Source of the DNA: Forficula auricularia
Lineage: Eukaryota; Arthropoda; Insecta; Dermaptera; Forficulidae
Assembly: GCA_024734495.1 (NCBI GenBank)
Contig: JALMQS010000136.1
Span: 1,822,929-1,886,928, forward strand
Direction: 5' to 3'
Length of the DNA: 64,000 nucleotides
The position numbers and the translations under genes were made by a program. Positions within the stretch are counted from its first letter, which is position 1. Each line of letters begins with the position of its first letter. This document shows, in pieces, positions 55,333-64,000 of this stretch. The notes beneath the pieces were generated by a model. That model made no database searches, was not told where the DNA came from, and was given only the letters and a program-made list of their open reading frames with translations.

Positions 55333-55661
55333 AAAGTAATGGAAGGCAGCCCAGAGGTAGTGAGGAAAGAAAAATTAACACTTAATTAGATCTAATTAAG
55401 AAAAAGAAGGAAAAAGAAAATTTTTAGTTTTTCAGCTTTTTGTTAAAAATGAAGAAAGTTTTTGAACACTACTGTGGAGAGAAGAAGGAAAACATTTTAT
55501 TTGTTTCATTCATTGACTCTTGAAACCCTGAAGAAAGAGGCAAAAATCCTCCGAAACGTCGGTTTGAAATGAAAGGAGGAGGATTCCAACAAATTACACC
55601 TTATTTTATATGTGTTAATTTTTTCTTTCCTCACTACCTCTGGGCTGCCTTCCATTACTTT
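55333..55661. mobile_element. Inverted-repeat element with intact hammerhead-like motif
   Basis: AAAGTAATGGAAGGCAGCCC, continuing AGAGGTAGTGAGGAAAG, is inverted with few mismatches at 55613-55661. Ends are about 49 bp and the spacer about 230 bp. Non-coding. One strong motif lies at 55523-55565. Confidence 0.75.
55523..55565 (+). ncRNA. Hammerhead-ribozyme-like motif
   Basis: AAACC, CUGAAGA, AA, stem II GAGG/CCUC with loop CAAAAAU, C, GAAA with palindrome ACGU, C, then GGUUU, which pairs all five bases of AAACC. The core boxes are complete. It differs from the canonical form by the extra bases before stem II. Confidence 0.52.
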
Positions 55662-55669
55662 CACAATTA

Positions 55670-56123
55670 ATTAAAAAAAAATCTTTTTTTGTTGGATAAT
55701 GTAAAACGTAAAGAAGAATAAAGAAATTGTAGGCATTGTAGAATTTGAACAATCAAGAATATTTTGAGTTTGAATAAATCTTTTTTTTTTGGAAACTTTA
55801 CTAGAATATTTTAATTTTAATAGTAATTATTTCCCGATACAAAAGTGAGCACTTATCAAACTGCAAAGGTGCAATCTTTTTGCCAAGTCAATAAAATTGC
55901 TTGATTCTTTCAACTTAAATTTTCTATTATACTGGGAAATCAAAAATGCAAAGGAGCTATTCCTAATTTTATAGCCAAGGCAAGACCTACTCCTCAAATT
56001 ATTAAATCATTCTCGATCAGGCCTCCTCTTCTCAATCATTTTGACCATTAGATACCAAATTTTTAATATCTTCACGACTGTTGTAATTTTTCAATATTTA
56101 TTTGTTATTAATTTATTTTGTTA
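55670..56123. other. AT-rich stretch, nothing recognised
   Basis: No supported feature. Confidence 0.4.
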
Positions 56124-56137
56124 AAATCATTGTATTT

Positions 56138-56315
56138 TTTTTTTGGCTTTTCAGCTCTTCTACCCATTAGCCAATTTACGATACTGATATTAAATTAAGA
56201 TTTCTATGTAGGGATAAGATTTTTAACCAGGTTGCCTCGAGTCCGATTTGAACTCTGGTCCTCTTGATTAGCAGGCTGGTGTGCCAACCTCTCGGCTAAC
56301 CCGACCCCATTATAC
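56138..56315 (-). mobile_element. tRNA-derived SINE with perfect 14-bp target duplication
   Basis: Flanked by aaatcattgtattt at 56124-56137 and 56316-56329. On the minus strand the head GGGTTAGCCGAGAGGTTGG (A-box region), CTGCTAATC (as in the anticodon arm of tRNA-Ser GCT) and AGAGTTCAAATCGG (B-box region) resemble tRNA-Ser. A short body follows, then AGTATCGTAAATTGGCTAAT, AAAAGCC and poly-A. The T-stem and acceptor do not pair properly, so this is a SINE and not a functional tRNA gene. The tail is shared with 34911-35011. Confidence 0.85.
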
Positions 56316-56329
56316 AAATCATTGTATTT

Positions 56330-56635
56330 GATTGAATTGTTCTTGATTATACAAAGCATTTTATTTGGCGAAATCATTGTGTTTGATCCAAATGTATTTC
56401 GATTGTTTTGTTTATTGTTAAGATGTTAACTTTTTATTCTTGATACTCTGCATAAAATTTTGTTTCTGGCCAAATGGTAATAAGCCGAGGCCATTAAAAT
56501 AAAATAAAATAAATAACCTCCTTTTTTTAAAAAATACTGTGTCTCGATTTACACGGTTTAGATTCCCACGATTTTTCTACCATATATAGATCGAGGGTTG
56601 GGTGTAATTAGAATATTCCATATAATTTTCGCATA
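56330..56635. other. AT-rich stretch, nothing recognised
   Basis: No supported feature. Confidence 0.35.
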
Positions 56636-56639
56636 TCAT

Positions 56640-57190
56640 TTACAAGCAGATTACGCCGTGGTTGATAATACCGACTTGAGGAGGGGCGGGTAGAGGGTAA
56701 AATTCGAAACACTAATTAAGAATCGATTTAAGGCGTAATAATCGGCTGGTTTAAACGGGCCTAAGCCGTTGGTTGTGTTTTGGGGAAACGAGCCGAGCAA
56801 GTTTGTTGTGTGGCCTGAGGCCTCGCTAACGATGCCCCTGTCCTTGGGCCCCATTCAAAGAATGAATGACGGCGCCTCGTGGGGCCCTGTCATTATCCAG
56901 GGCCCCCATTAAACACCCGGGCTGATTGCTGGCCGCGATTGACACTTGGCTCAGCCTCAGCCGGCAACGGGAGGCGATTACGATGATGACCAGGATGGCA
57001 ATTGATTCATGGGACGCGTGTCGTAACCAAGCCCATTTTCCGAAATTAATTGCGAAACGGACAATGAGAAGGAGCTCATTTTTTAATGAGCGAGACGAAA
57101 AGAGAAACATTATGATTAATTGAACGTTTCGACGATTAGAGATTCGTTTATTATTTTGCTCAAGGTTTCTAAGATCCAAGACAAATGACA
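56640..57190. other. GC-rich single-copy island
   Basis: The largest GC-rich non-repeat stretch in the window. Frames of 67 to 121 codons on the minus strand and 65 on plus have no domain, and both strands are partly open because of composition. It contains several TTAATTG and ATTA strings of the kind bound by homeodomain proteins. I favour conserved noncoding or regulatory DNA, but cannot exclude exons. Confidence 0.3.
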
Positions 57191-57194
57191 TCCT

Positions 57195-57650
57195 TAAGTA
57201 ATGTCAACAGGCAAATAAATAAGAATTCCATTAATTTATAGATTAAAGAAAACAAAAAAATGGATACGAATTGCTAAGAAAAGTTTTGGAGCTTAAAAAA
57301 ATATTCAAGATGAAGGGATAAAAAAAAACTTGAGAAAAAAATTTTAAACAAGAAATTTTAATATTTTCCATAAAATATATTTAAATATTGAGAACTCCGA
57401 AGTAATTAGTTAATAATAAATCATACAATAATTCTTTTTCTTGGTGCCATACTCGATTCCAAAACTTTGGTGTTTAGTATGAAATTACACGTGAAACAAT
57501 TGACCTAGTGAAAAGCTCATAATAAATAAAAATTTTCCACAAAAATATTTTTACTTTTCTTTTATTACTTTGGATATGTTACTACCCTCCATAATAATTT
57601 TCATGAAGAAATAGTTCACAGGGGTGATGGATTCCCAGTGTCTTCCTCAT
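57195..57650. other. AT-rich stretch, nothing recognised
   Basis: No supported feature. Confidence 0.4.
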
Positions 57651-57659
57651 GTAATAATA

Positions 57660-57800
57660 ATAATTTTATAAAAAGAATCTAATGTTTTAGGTCTCGATTT
57701 CTTTTATTAGTAGAATATTTTTATATTGCATTATGGGAAGACTCGTCCCTCTAGGAGTTGAACCCAGGTACTAACACACTGTCCGGGCATAGTCAGTCCC
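57660..57800 (-). mobile_element. tRNA-like SINE copy
   Basis: On the minus strand: ACTATGCCCGGACAGTGTGT, a B box TGGGTTCAACTCCTAGAGG, then ATAATGCAATATAAAAATAT. Same family as 17751 and 18107, more diverged. Confidence 0.65.
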
Positions 57801-57804
57801 TTTG

Positions 57805-58012
57805 ATTGTTTTGGGTAAAAATGTGCATAGCTAACTTGTAAAATCTTACGAGAATAACTACCAACTTTTAAATTGAAATTAAATGAAGAATGGGGAAAGA
57901 TTCCAATTATAATTTTTTTTCCTTTCTATATGAATTTTCCAAAAATTTTGCATTTCCTGTAACTAAAAAATAAAACATAAACATATTTCATTGTTCATCA
58001 ATAATATAATCT
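57805..58012. other. Spacer, nothing recognised
   Basis: AT-rich, with no supported feature. Confidence 0.3.
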
Positions 58013-58015
58013 TTA

Positions 58016-58780
58016 AAGGATCGTAGAGAGTTGGAGATGAATTTAAAACAAACGCATAGTTTCTTAATTGAATGGGCCAAACGTTTCGTCACTGATTAGC
58101 GACTTCCTCAGTGGCTGAAATAGTTAAAACAAGAGAGTTCTAACTATAAGAAAAAACATTTTTAAAGGGTATGTCTTTTCCGAAACATCAATAATTTGTT
58201 ATTAAAACAAAAGATAAAACATATAAAAAACAATTAAGTTTTGTCTCTTGTTATAAAAATTATAAAAAATTTAAAATTTAAATAAATACAATTTGATCCA
58301 CTATTCAAGAAACCTTGCGTTTGTTACAGGAATTATTTAACGGATTATAGTGGTGTTTCACAAAGTGGAAATAAAATTAAAAAATCCTTTAAATTATTTT
58401 GGAGATTTTGATAAAACATATGAAAAAACAATTAAGATTGTCTCTTGTTATAAAAATTATAAAAAATTTAAAATTTAAATAAATACAATTTGATCCACTA
58501 TTCAAGAAACTTTGCGTTTGATACAGGAATTATTTAACGGATTATAGTGGTGTTTCACAAAGTGGAAACCTTCATAGCCTGAAATATGTATAGAGATAAA
58601 TAAAAAACATCTCCAAAATAATTTAAAAGATTTTTTAATTTTATTTCCACTTTGTGAAACACCACTATAATCCGTTAAATAATTCCTGTATTTAATATGT
58701 TTCTCTATAAACCAACACCGCTTTCCCTAAACTTTATTTGCGTTTGATTTAAATTTCGGTACAAGTTCCTACGATCCTTT
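58016..58780. mobile_element. Inverted-repeat element with nested foldback and tandem duplication
   Basis: The outer ends AAAGGATCGTAGAGAGTTGG and CAAGTTCCTACGATCCTTT match the family at 12391-13055, as do the AAACAAACGCATAGTTTCTT arm and the motif at 58075. Inside, a foldback unit (GTGGTGTTTCACAAAGTGG facing CCACTTTGTGAAACACCAC) has inserted, and a segment of about 196 bp is duplicated in tandem (58217 versus 58413). Confidence 0.7.
58075..58116 (-). ncRNA. Hammerhead-ribozyme-like motif
   Basis: Same sequence as at 12453-12494: GCCA, CUGAGGA, A, GUCGC/GUGAC, GAAA, ACGU palindrome, U, UGGC. Confidence 0.5.
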
Positions 58781-58826
58781 AAAAATAAATAAATAAAACA
58801 TTAATGTTTTTTGTAACAGGAATAGC

Positions 58827-59018
58827 AGGGAATTGAACAAAATTAAAAACACAGAGGTTTTTATTAAATCGGCCAGACGTTTCGTCAATATATTTTGACT
58901 TCCTCAGTGGCCCATTTTATCACGCACTATCAAAAATAAATTGACGAAATATCTGTCCCATTTAATAAAAACTCTGTGTTTTTAATTTTGTCTAATTCCC
59001 TGCTATTCCCGTTACAAA
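58827..59018. mobile_element. Inverted-repeat element with the best-paired hammerhead-like motif
   Basis: TGTAACAGGAATAGCAGGGA followed by ATTGAACAAAATTAAAAAC faces GTTTTTAATTTTGTCTAAT and TCCCTGCTATTCCCGTTACA. The arms are about 70 bp. The left arm contains the motif at 58871-58912; in the right arm CTGAGGA has been lost. Confidence 0.75.
58871..58912 (-). ncRNA. Hammerhead-ribozyme-like motif
   Basis: GGCCA, CUGAGGA, an extra A, stem II GUCAA/UUGAC with loop AAUAUA, GAAA with palindrome ACGU, C, then UGGCC. Stem I has five pairs and stem II five pairs, and the base before stem I's 3' strand is C, the preferred cleavage-site residue. Confidence 0.55.
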
Positions 59019-59019
59019 T

Positions 59020-60040
59020 TTACTATGGATGCAAATGATATAACATTATAAATTGGTAAATTCGTTTAAAACATTGCACCATTACGGAAAAAGTGAAAGT
59101 ATAAGCGGTAAAAGTGAAGAAATGATGGTCTAACCTTGAAGTTTCTTGTCTACATATTTTCACATAGTTAGTTGAAATTTTTAAGCATCTCTTATTAAGA
59201 CAGCAAAAAGACATCCGATTTTTTTTTTCAATATTAAATTTTTAATAGAATAAATATTTCATCAATTTTTTTCAGAATAATTTTTATTCAAATAAGCCAA
59301 TTAATTTAGATTTATGACCACTCGCCAACCTCTTCTTTTGTTGTTGCCTTATACCTTTTGCTTAATACAATAAAAAAATAGGCGGCAAACTATCAAGAAG
59401 AAGACGAAGATTGTAAATTAGATTTGGAAGATAGACCGAGAGACACAGCTCGAAAACCCTTTTATTATACGGGAAAGCTGTTAATTTAACACCTCGACTC
59501 GAGGGAGGCTATCATTTTGAGACATATTAAGTTCCTGAAGAAATGGGAACGTTTCTATGATAAATGAATGATTATTATAATGTGCACGAAATGGGATTTT
59601 GATGGACGTTAATAAATTACCTTAAAAATTATGATAAATATTTATAACCAACCGTTAAACGTTAAGGTGTGAAGAGATCGAGAACATTAAAATTAAAAAT
59701 ATAAATATTAAAAATATTTGACACTGAATAAAATTGATTATCAAAAATACACTTTTTGACATATGGGGATTTGATATTGACGTACCTATATTAAATCAAT
59801 GCTGATTTTAGTTTAGGAAGCAAGAAAAAAGATTTGCTAAAGTAATATTTTATAATCTTAGAGTAAGAATACACTATAAATTTATATTTATAGTCATCAT
59901 TAAAGGCATATTGAAAGCACCGGCTCTAATATGATTAACAAAGGCAAACAACATGAGCATGAAGAGAAATTAATGAGGTTGTCTTCTGTTTGATGCAATT
60001 AAACATGTAGATATATCGATAAATTATAACAAGTGAAAAT
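59020..60040. other. Intergenic stretch, no supported gene
   Basis: Mostly AT-rich. 59440-59560 is more balanced and non-repetitive (ACACCTCGACTCGAGGGAGG). A diverged copy of the 42-bp module (GAGGTTGTCTTCTGTTTGAT) lies at about 59975. No gene seen. Confidence 0.35.
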
Positions 60041-60056
60041 ATTTATTTATATATAT

Positions 60057-60984
60057 CAGTGGCGTGCGGTCCATGGATGCTGTGGATGCGGCGCATCCCT
60101 AAAATTTCAAATATTTAAAGTATTTTTCCAAATTCAGGAGAATCTTTCAAATTTTAAATTATTAAATTGATTTTTGCCGAGAGTAGCAGAATTTTTATAT
60201 ATTGAAGGAGACAATAAAAGAGTGTGTTTTCTGCTGGAATTATAAATTTTATTTATTTATAACGATTTATAATTCCAGCAGAAGACACACTCTTTTATTG
60301 TCTCCTTCAATTTTCAAATTATTATCTGTTATTTAAAATATTTCTATAAAAAAATATTTTTTGATTTGAAAAATATATTCGTTCTCGAAATGTAATAAAA
60401 ATGTTGCATAGTTTCAAAGGACAATTAAAATGAATGATTTTTCGAAAATGGTGCGAATAGAAGTCCCTGCCTCGTATATCTTCCAGTTGAAGAATGTCAA
60501 GGACAAGTTCAGAGGAGATTTATTAAAATAGAAATAATACAATAAAGGAATAAATAAAGACGATTCGAGAATTTTTGGACTAATCCATTTCTAAGAACTC
60601 TCAATATATAAGATCGGAAATAACTGAGGGTGCTATAGACAAATCATAGCTTGCTTATAGCAATAGAATTAGAAGAAATTTAAGATTTTCTTATATGACA
60701 GGCTGTTTCATTGTGCAATTGTCGATTTCCATCTCGGAGACTGAAGAGTTTAAGTCCCAAAATTTAATTTCTGACTCCTATCCTCAGTCACCCAAAGCAG
60801 TATCCGTTTGGGGCGAGGGTCTCAAAATATATTTTTTAAAAATATAATGTTAAATTTGAAAAAATAACGAAAATGATGTATTCGGTGAAATTTCCAAAAA
60901 AAGATACGATTAAAAATAATTTCAAAAAATGAAGGGTACTTTTTGGATAGCATCCCCTGGTTGTAAAGTCTCCGCCCGCCACTG
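60057..60984. mobile_element. hAT-like element, second copy, carrying a nested palindrome
   Basis: Left end CAGTGGCGTGCGGTCCATG; the right end reverse-complements to CAGTGGCGGGCGGAGACTT. Flanking 8-mers atatatat and atatacat match at 7 of 8. The interior aligns with 16174-16903; the extra length is a palindromic insertion at about 60185-60310. Non-coding. Confidence 0.8.
60185..60312. mobile_element. Palindromic insertion inside the hAT element
   Basis: GAAGGAGACAATAAAAGAGT, then GTGTTTTCTGCTGGAATTAT, is mirrored by ATAATTCCAGCAGAAGACAC and ACTCTTTTATTGTCTCCTTC. The arms are about 50 bp. One arm also occurs at 45443-45495. Confidence 0.75.
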
Positions 60985-60989
60985 ATATA

Positions 60990-61450
60990 CATATATAGAC
61001 GAAAGGCAAATTCGTTTGACTGTTTCGGAAAAGATAAAAGAAAAAACAGAATTAATTTAAATGTTCTTGTTAAAATAACAAATAAATTGCTATCCATAAA
61101 TATCACTCCATGAAGTTTCAAAATATTGCTGATCACTTTATCTAATACAACGATCAGCTATTAAAAAATCTTAATTAATAACAGCTCAATGCCCGTGGAG
61201 TATTTTATCAGTATTGCCAATTTATCGTCCTCATCAAGAATGGTGAAACAATTAGAGATATTCATTCTAATCTCGTCCAACCGGATTTTAACTCTTCCAA
61301 TTAGAGTCCCTATATTCTGATTTATATTTCCTATGATGGAAAAAATACTTGAATTTAGGAAAAAACTATATATATAGTAAAATACAACTGATCTGAAGAA
61401 ATGTAGTGTTCGATGATCTAAAAATCTTTAACGTTTCACTTTTTTATTAT
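60990..61450. other. AT-rich stretch, nothing recognised
   Basis: No supported feature. Confidence 0.4.
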
Positions 61451-61453
61451 CTA

Positions 61454-62007
61454 TTTGTCTTAAGGGCGTTCCCTAATATAGCTCAGATGCTGTTCACTCT
61501 TTCCCTACTCTCACATGCGCAGAAAAGCAAAAATATTTTCACTGCGTCGTTTTTAGGATCTGGCAACATTCTTACCGCCTGTAGAAGACAAAGAATAAAA
61601 AATAAAAACACTTTATGAAACAGCTCTATGCAAAATTCCAGATGAGAACAGTATAGCTAGGTTGAGAGAATTAGCTAAAAATCTCAAATGCACCAGCTGT
61701 AGAAGTTTTTAGATATGGAAAAATTGAGTGATTTTAGTGCAGATGTAGCCAAATCGCCATCTCTCACTTGCCATGCCAGGAGAGAAAAATGAAAACCATC
61801 AAAAGTACCTAACTTTTAACATTTTTGGGATAGAGTTCGTGTGTGTAAATATGCAAATTTCAATACTCAATATTTACAAATTTAGTGACGCAAGGACTAA
61901 TGAAAAAAATTTCTACGTATAAAAGACACTTATAAATACCTATTTGTATTCAAAGTTTTAAAAGGAGTGCAAGAAAATCGATTTATTAGGGAAAGTTCTT
62001 AATTAGT
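61454..62007. mobile_element. Element with TTAA-type inverted ends
   Basis: TTAAGGGCGTTCCCTAA at the left; TTAGGGAAAGTTCTTAA at the right (its reverse complement differs at three positions). The TTAA at each outer edge would fit a piggyBac-type target duplication. The right half is the reverse complement of 32630-33000. Short open frame at 61406-61618 is not supported. Confidence 0.5.
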
Positions 62008-62009
62008 AT

Positions 62010-62185
62010 TCCGCCTAAGGTATATTTTTCAAGTACACTTTGAATAATTAAATTAAATAAATGATTTTTTATTTAATTTCAGCAACTTAGAAAATAATTT
62101 TCTCATCAAGGCCTCATGTAGTGTAATCTCAAAGAGGACTTGGAAGATAATTTTTATAAATTAAATTAAAAAAAAAGATTTTATG
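62010..62185. other. Spacer, nothing recognised
   Basis: AT-rich, with no supported feature. Confidence 0.3.
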
Positions 62186-62188
62186 GAT

Positions 62189-62602
62189 GTTGCAGTAAAA
62201 ACCCGTTTTTAGTAAGAACGGGTTCTTACTAAGTTAAAACCCATCTCACTGAATACCTTTGTGGCAACTAGAATTTACTGATGTTGATTGAGTTTTATTC
62301 AAAGGTCTATAATCTTCATTTTTGGCCTTCCGCCTCATGGGTGTTTATTTTCAATAAAATTTAAAAATAAAATGTCAAAAATTACATCCTCTACAACTTT
62401 GCTTCTAATTTTTGACATTTTTGTTTAAAAATTTTTTGAAAATAAACACCAATGAGGCGGAAGGTCAAAAATGAAAGATTCTAGACCTTTGAACAAAACT
62501 CAACCAACATCAGTAAGTTCTAGTTGCTACAAAGGTATTCAGTGAAAAAAGTTTTAACTAGTAAGAACCCGTTCTTACTAAAAACGGAGTTTTTACTGCA
62601 AT
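62189..62602. mobile_element. Inverted repeat with a palindrome embedded in each arm
   Basis: TTGCAGTAAAAACCCGTTTT (left) faces AAAACGGAGTTTTTACTGCA (right). Each arm contains the palindrome TTAGTAAGAACGGGTTCTTA. The arms continue about 200 bp (TGAATACCTTTGTGGCAACT facing AGTTGCTACAAAGGTATTCA), and the inner part is the AAATGTCAAAAATTACATCC module shared with 19985-20660. Non-coding. Confidence 0.8.
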
Positions 62603-62609
62603 ATAGAGT

Positions 62610-63570
62610 CTGCAGTCGGTATTCAACTCGAGAGGATTTTTTCAAAATTCAAACAATAATCATCAAAATATAAAATCTTCTTTTGGAAAACATTTGTCCT
62701 AAATCAATATTTTTCGTTCATTAAATAAAATATAATATTATGTTTTGTATTGTTTTTAAATGAACATGGCCCTCCAACGGCAAATGTTTCTCTACTGAGT
62801 ATTAGATTAAAGTCCTCAATTAATTCAAAAAACATGATGATTATTTTTTTAATGGATGATTTAATTAATCATAATATGAAATATTAAACACAAAAACAAA
62901 TTCAATAGTAAAAAACAAACCAAAAAACAAACAATACGTGACGATATGTTGATTTTGAAGCGACCCTTCAACTGCTTGTCAAAATGGCAACGCAGACGTT
63001 TCTATTCAAGCCGACATTTAATCATGTATTAATGAATAGAATTATTATAAAATGGTGTTTGTCGTTGGGGCCAATATGATTATTTTATGGGGGGGGGGGG
63101 GGGGGGCTCGATCAAACATCGTTAAGGCATCAATTAGTTATATTATGCATAGAGATATATCCATGATTACCTATTGAAAATGTCAAAATAGAAGGTTTAC
63201 TAATCGGGTGTTGATTCAACAATATTGCTTTATTGTGCTGTCTATGTCGGTAATGCCGTCTTTACCCTTGAGAATATATTGAACCAAACTTAAAATAGCA
63301 TGATTTAATTGGAATTTCATAAAATTCTTCATTTGGGGCTTAAAGGCGAATCGACTGCTAAGGTTACTAGAGTAAAATTGTTCATTAAACATAAATGTAG
63401 GTACCTAGAAATCTCGAAGAATTTTGGAAGTGACCATCGGCATGTTTGAATCTTTAGGGCTCCTAATCCTAATTCTGAAGCAAAATGAAAGTTTATTTTG
63501 ATAAGATTGAAGTAATTTTTGGATACGGACTCATAAGTGAAATTGAGTGGATATTGATGAGGCAGTCCAA
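62610..63570. other. Intergenic stretch with a long poly-G run
   Basis: No gene seen. A run of about 18 G lies near 63090-63107. 62950-63030 is more balanced in composition. Confidence 0.35.
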
Positions 63571-63579
63571 AAAAGAAGA

Positions 63580-63900
63580 AGATAATTTATGATATCTTTT
63601 TATTCATAAACCGACGTTTCGGAGGCTATTCCTCCTTCTTTAGGATTTTGAAAAGTCAGTGAAGGAAATCCAATGCAACATTCACCTTTGTCTCCTCTTT
63701 CTAGTTGCAGGTACACTGCGTATATTGTATTTCATTCTCAGCAGTACACTATAATTCTTAGCACGAGAATGAAATACAATGTATTGTTGCTGCAACTGAA
63801 AGAGGAGACTGCGGGAATGTTGCGTTGGATTGCCTTCACTGATCTTTCAAAACCATGAAGAAAGTAAGAACAGCCTCCGAAACGTTATTATCTAAGGGAT
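63580..63900. mobile_element. Inverted-repeat element with decayed hammerhead-like motifs
   Basis: The left arm (GAAAATCCAATGCAACATTC-like, CTCCTCTTTCTAGTTGCAG) faces the right arm (CTGCAACTGAAAGAGGAG, GAATGTTGCGTTGGATT). On minus near 63600-63650 lie CUAAAGA, A, stem II GGAGG/CCUCC, GAAA, CGUC and GGUUU. On plus near 63845-63895 lie AUGAAGA, GCCUCC, GAAA and CGUU. Both cores carry one change from CUGANGA. Confidence 0.6.
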
Positions 63901-64000
63901 GATTGCAAAATATTAAATTGGAAGAAAAAGTGAAAGATTTCTACAAGGCTCGGTACGATCTCCTTATAATTTATTATTATTATAAGCGTATTTAGGTTTT

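Noticed and set aside
55523..55565. Calling the motif a proven hammerhead ribozyme
   Set aside because: Extra bases precede stem II and stem III is only a short palindrome, so activity cannot be claimed from sequence alone.
56230..56308. tRNA-Ser gene on the minus strand
   Set aside because: A- and B-box-like strings are present, but the T-stem and acceptor do not pair, and the sequence continues into a SINE body with a poly-A tail and target duplication.
63089..63107. Long poly-G run as a functional signal
   Set aside because: Several similar G or C runs occur in the window within repeats. Most likely simple-sequence expansion or an assembly artefact.

Overview
This window looks like an AT-rich, gene-poor stretch of an invertebrate genome, most likely an arthropod. 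The grounds are composition, repeat content and eukaryotic signals: tRNA-derived SINEs, Helitrons with A|T junctions, hAT elements with 8-bp target duplications, a Ty3/gypsy LTR retrotransposon and splice-like exon borders. There is no operon structure and no Shine-Dalgarno pattern. No host protein gene could be identified. Most open frames are chance translations of repeats. Two short stretches have the form of internal exons (46117-46183 minus, better supported; 39978-40064 plus, weaker). Several GC-balanced single-copy islands (25180-25640, 43790-44220, 52030-52260, 56640-57190) could be conserved noncoding DNA or undetected exons.

Layout. 1-5800: AT-rich DNA with a small inverted-repeat family carrying a 20-bp minisatellite, a Helitron 5' fragment, a tRNA-like SINE and a decayed LINE 3' end. 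5815-9359: two hAT elements, the first split by a Helitron. 9430-14300: LINE and SINE fragments, a dispersed repeat with an ATGT microsatellite, and inverted-repeat elements. 14831-19685: two complete Helitrons, a hAT element with a perfect 8-bp duplication and paired SINEs. 19985-24780: large inverted-repeat elements built from modules also found inside the Helitrons. 26333-32438: a complete Ty3/gypsy element on the minus strand, with 599-bp LTRs differing at 4 sites, an intact gag-protease frame and a broken pol. 32600-46000: dense foldback elements, a hAT MITE, a 175-bp tandem array and SINEs. 47100-51100: minisatellite MITEs and a foldback element with 119-bp tandem units. 51500-64000: further SINEs, hAT elements and inverted repeats.

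The most unusual signal is a recurring motif with the layout of a hammerhead ribozyme: CUGANGA, a stem-loop, GAAA, a short palindrome and then a base complementary to the 5' flank. It occurs at well over ten sites in the inverted-repeat elements. Stems I and II change sequence between families while keeping their pairing, and the stem III position is usually a palindrome, which suggests action as dimers. Hammerhead motifs are known from Penelope-like retroelements, so these foldbacks may be Penelope-related. No Penelope reverse transcriptase is visible here, and every copy has one extra base after CUGANGA, so activity is unproven.
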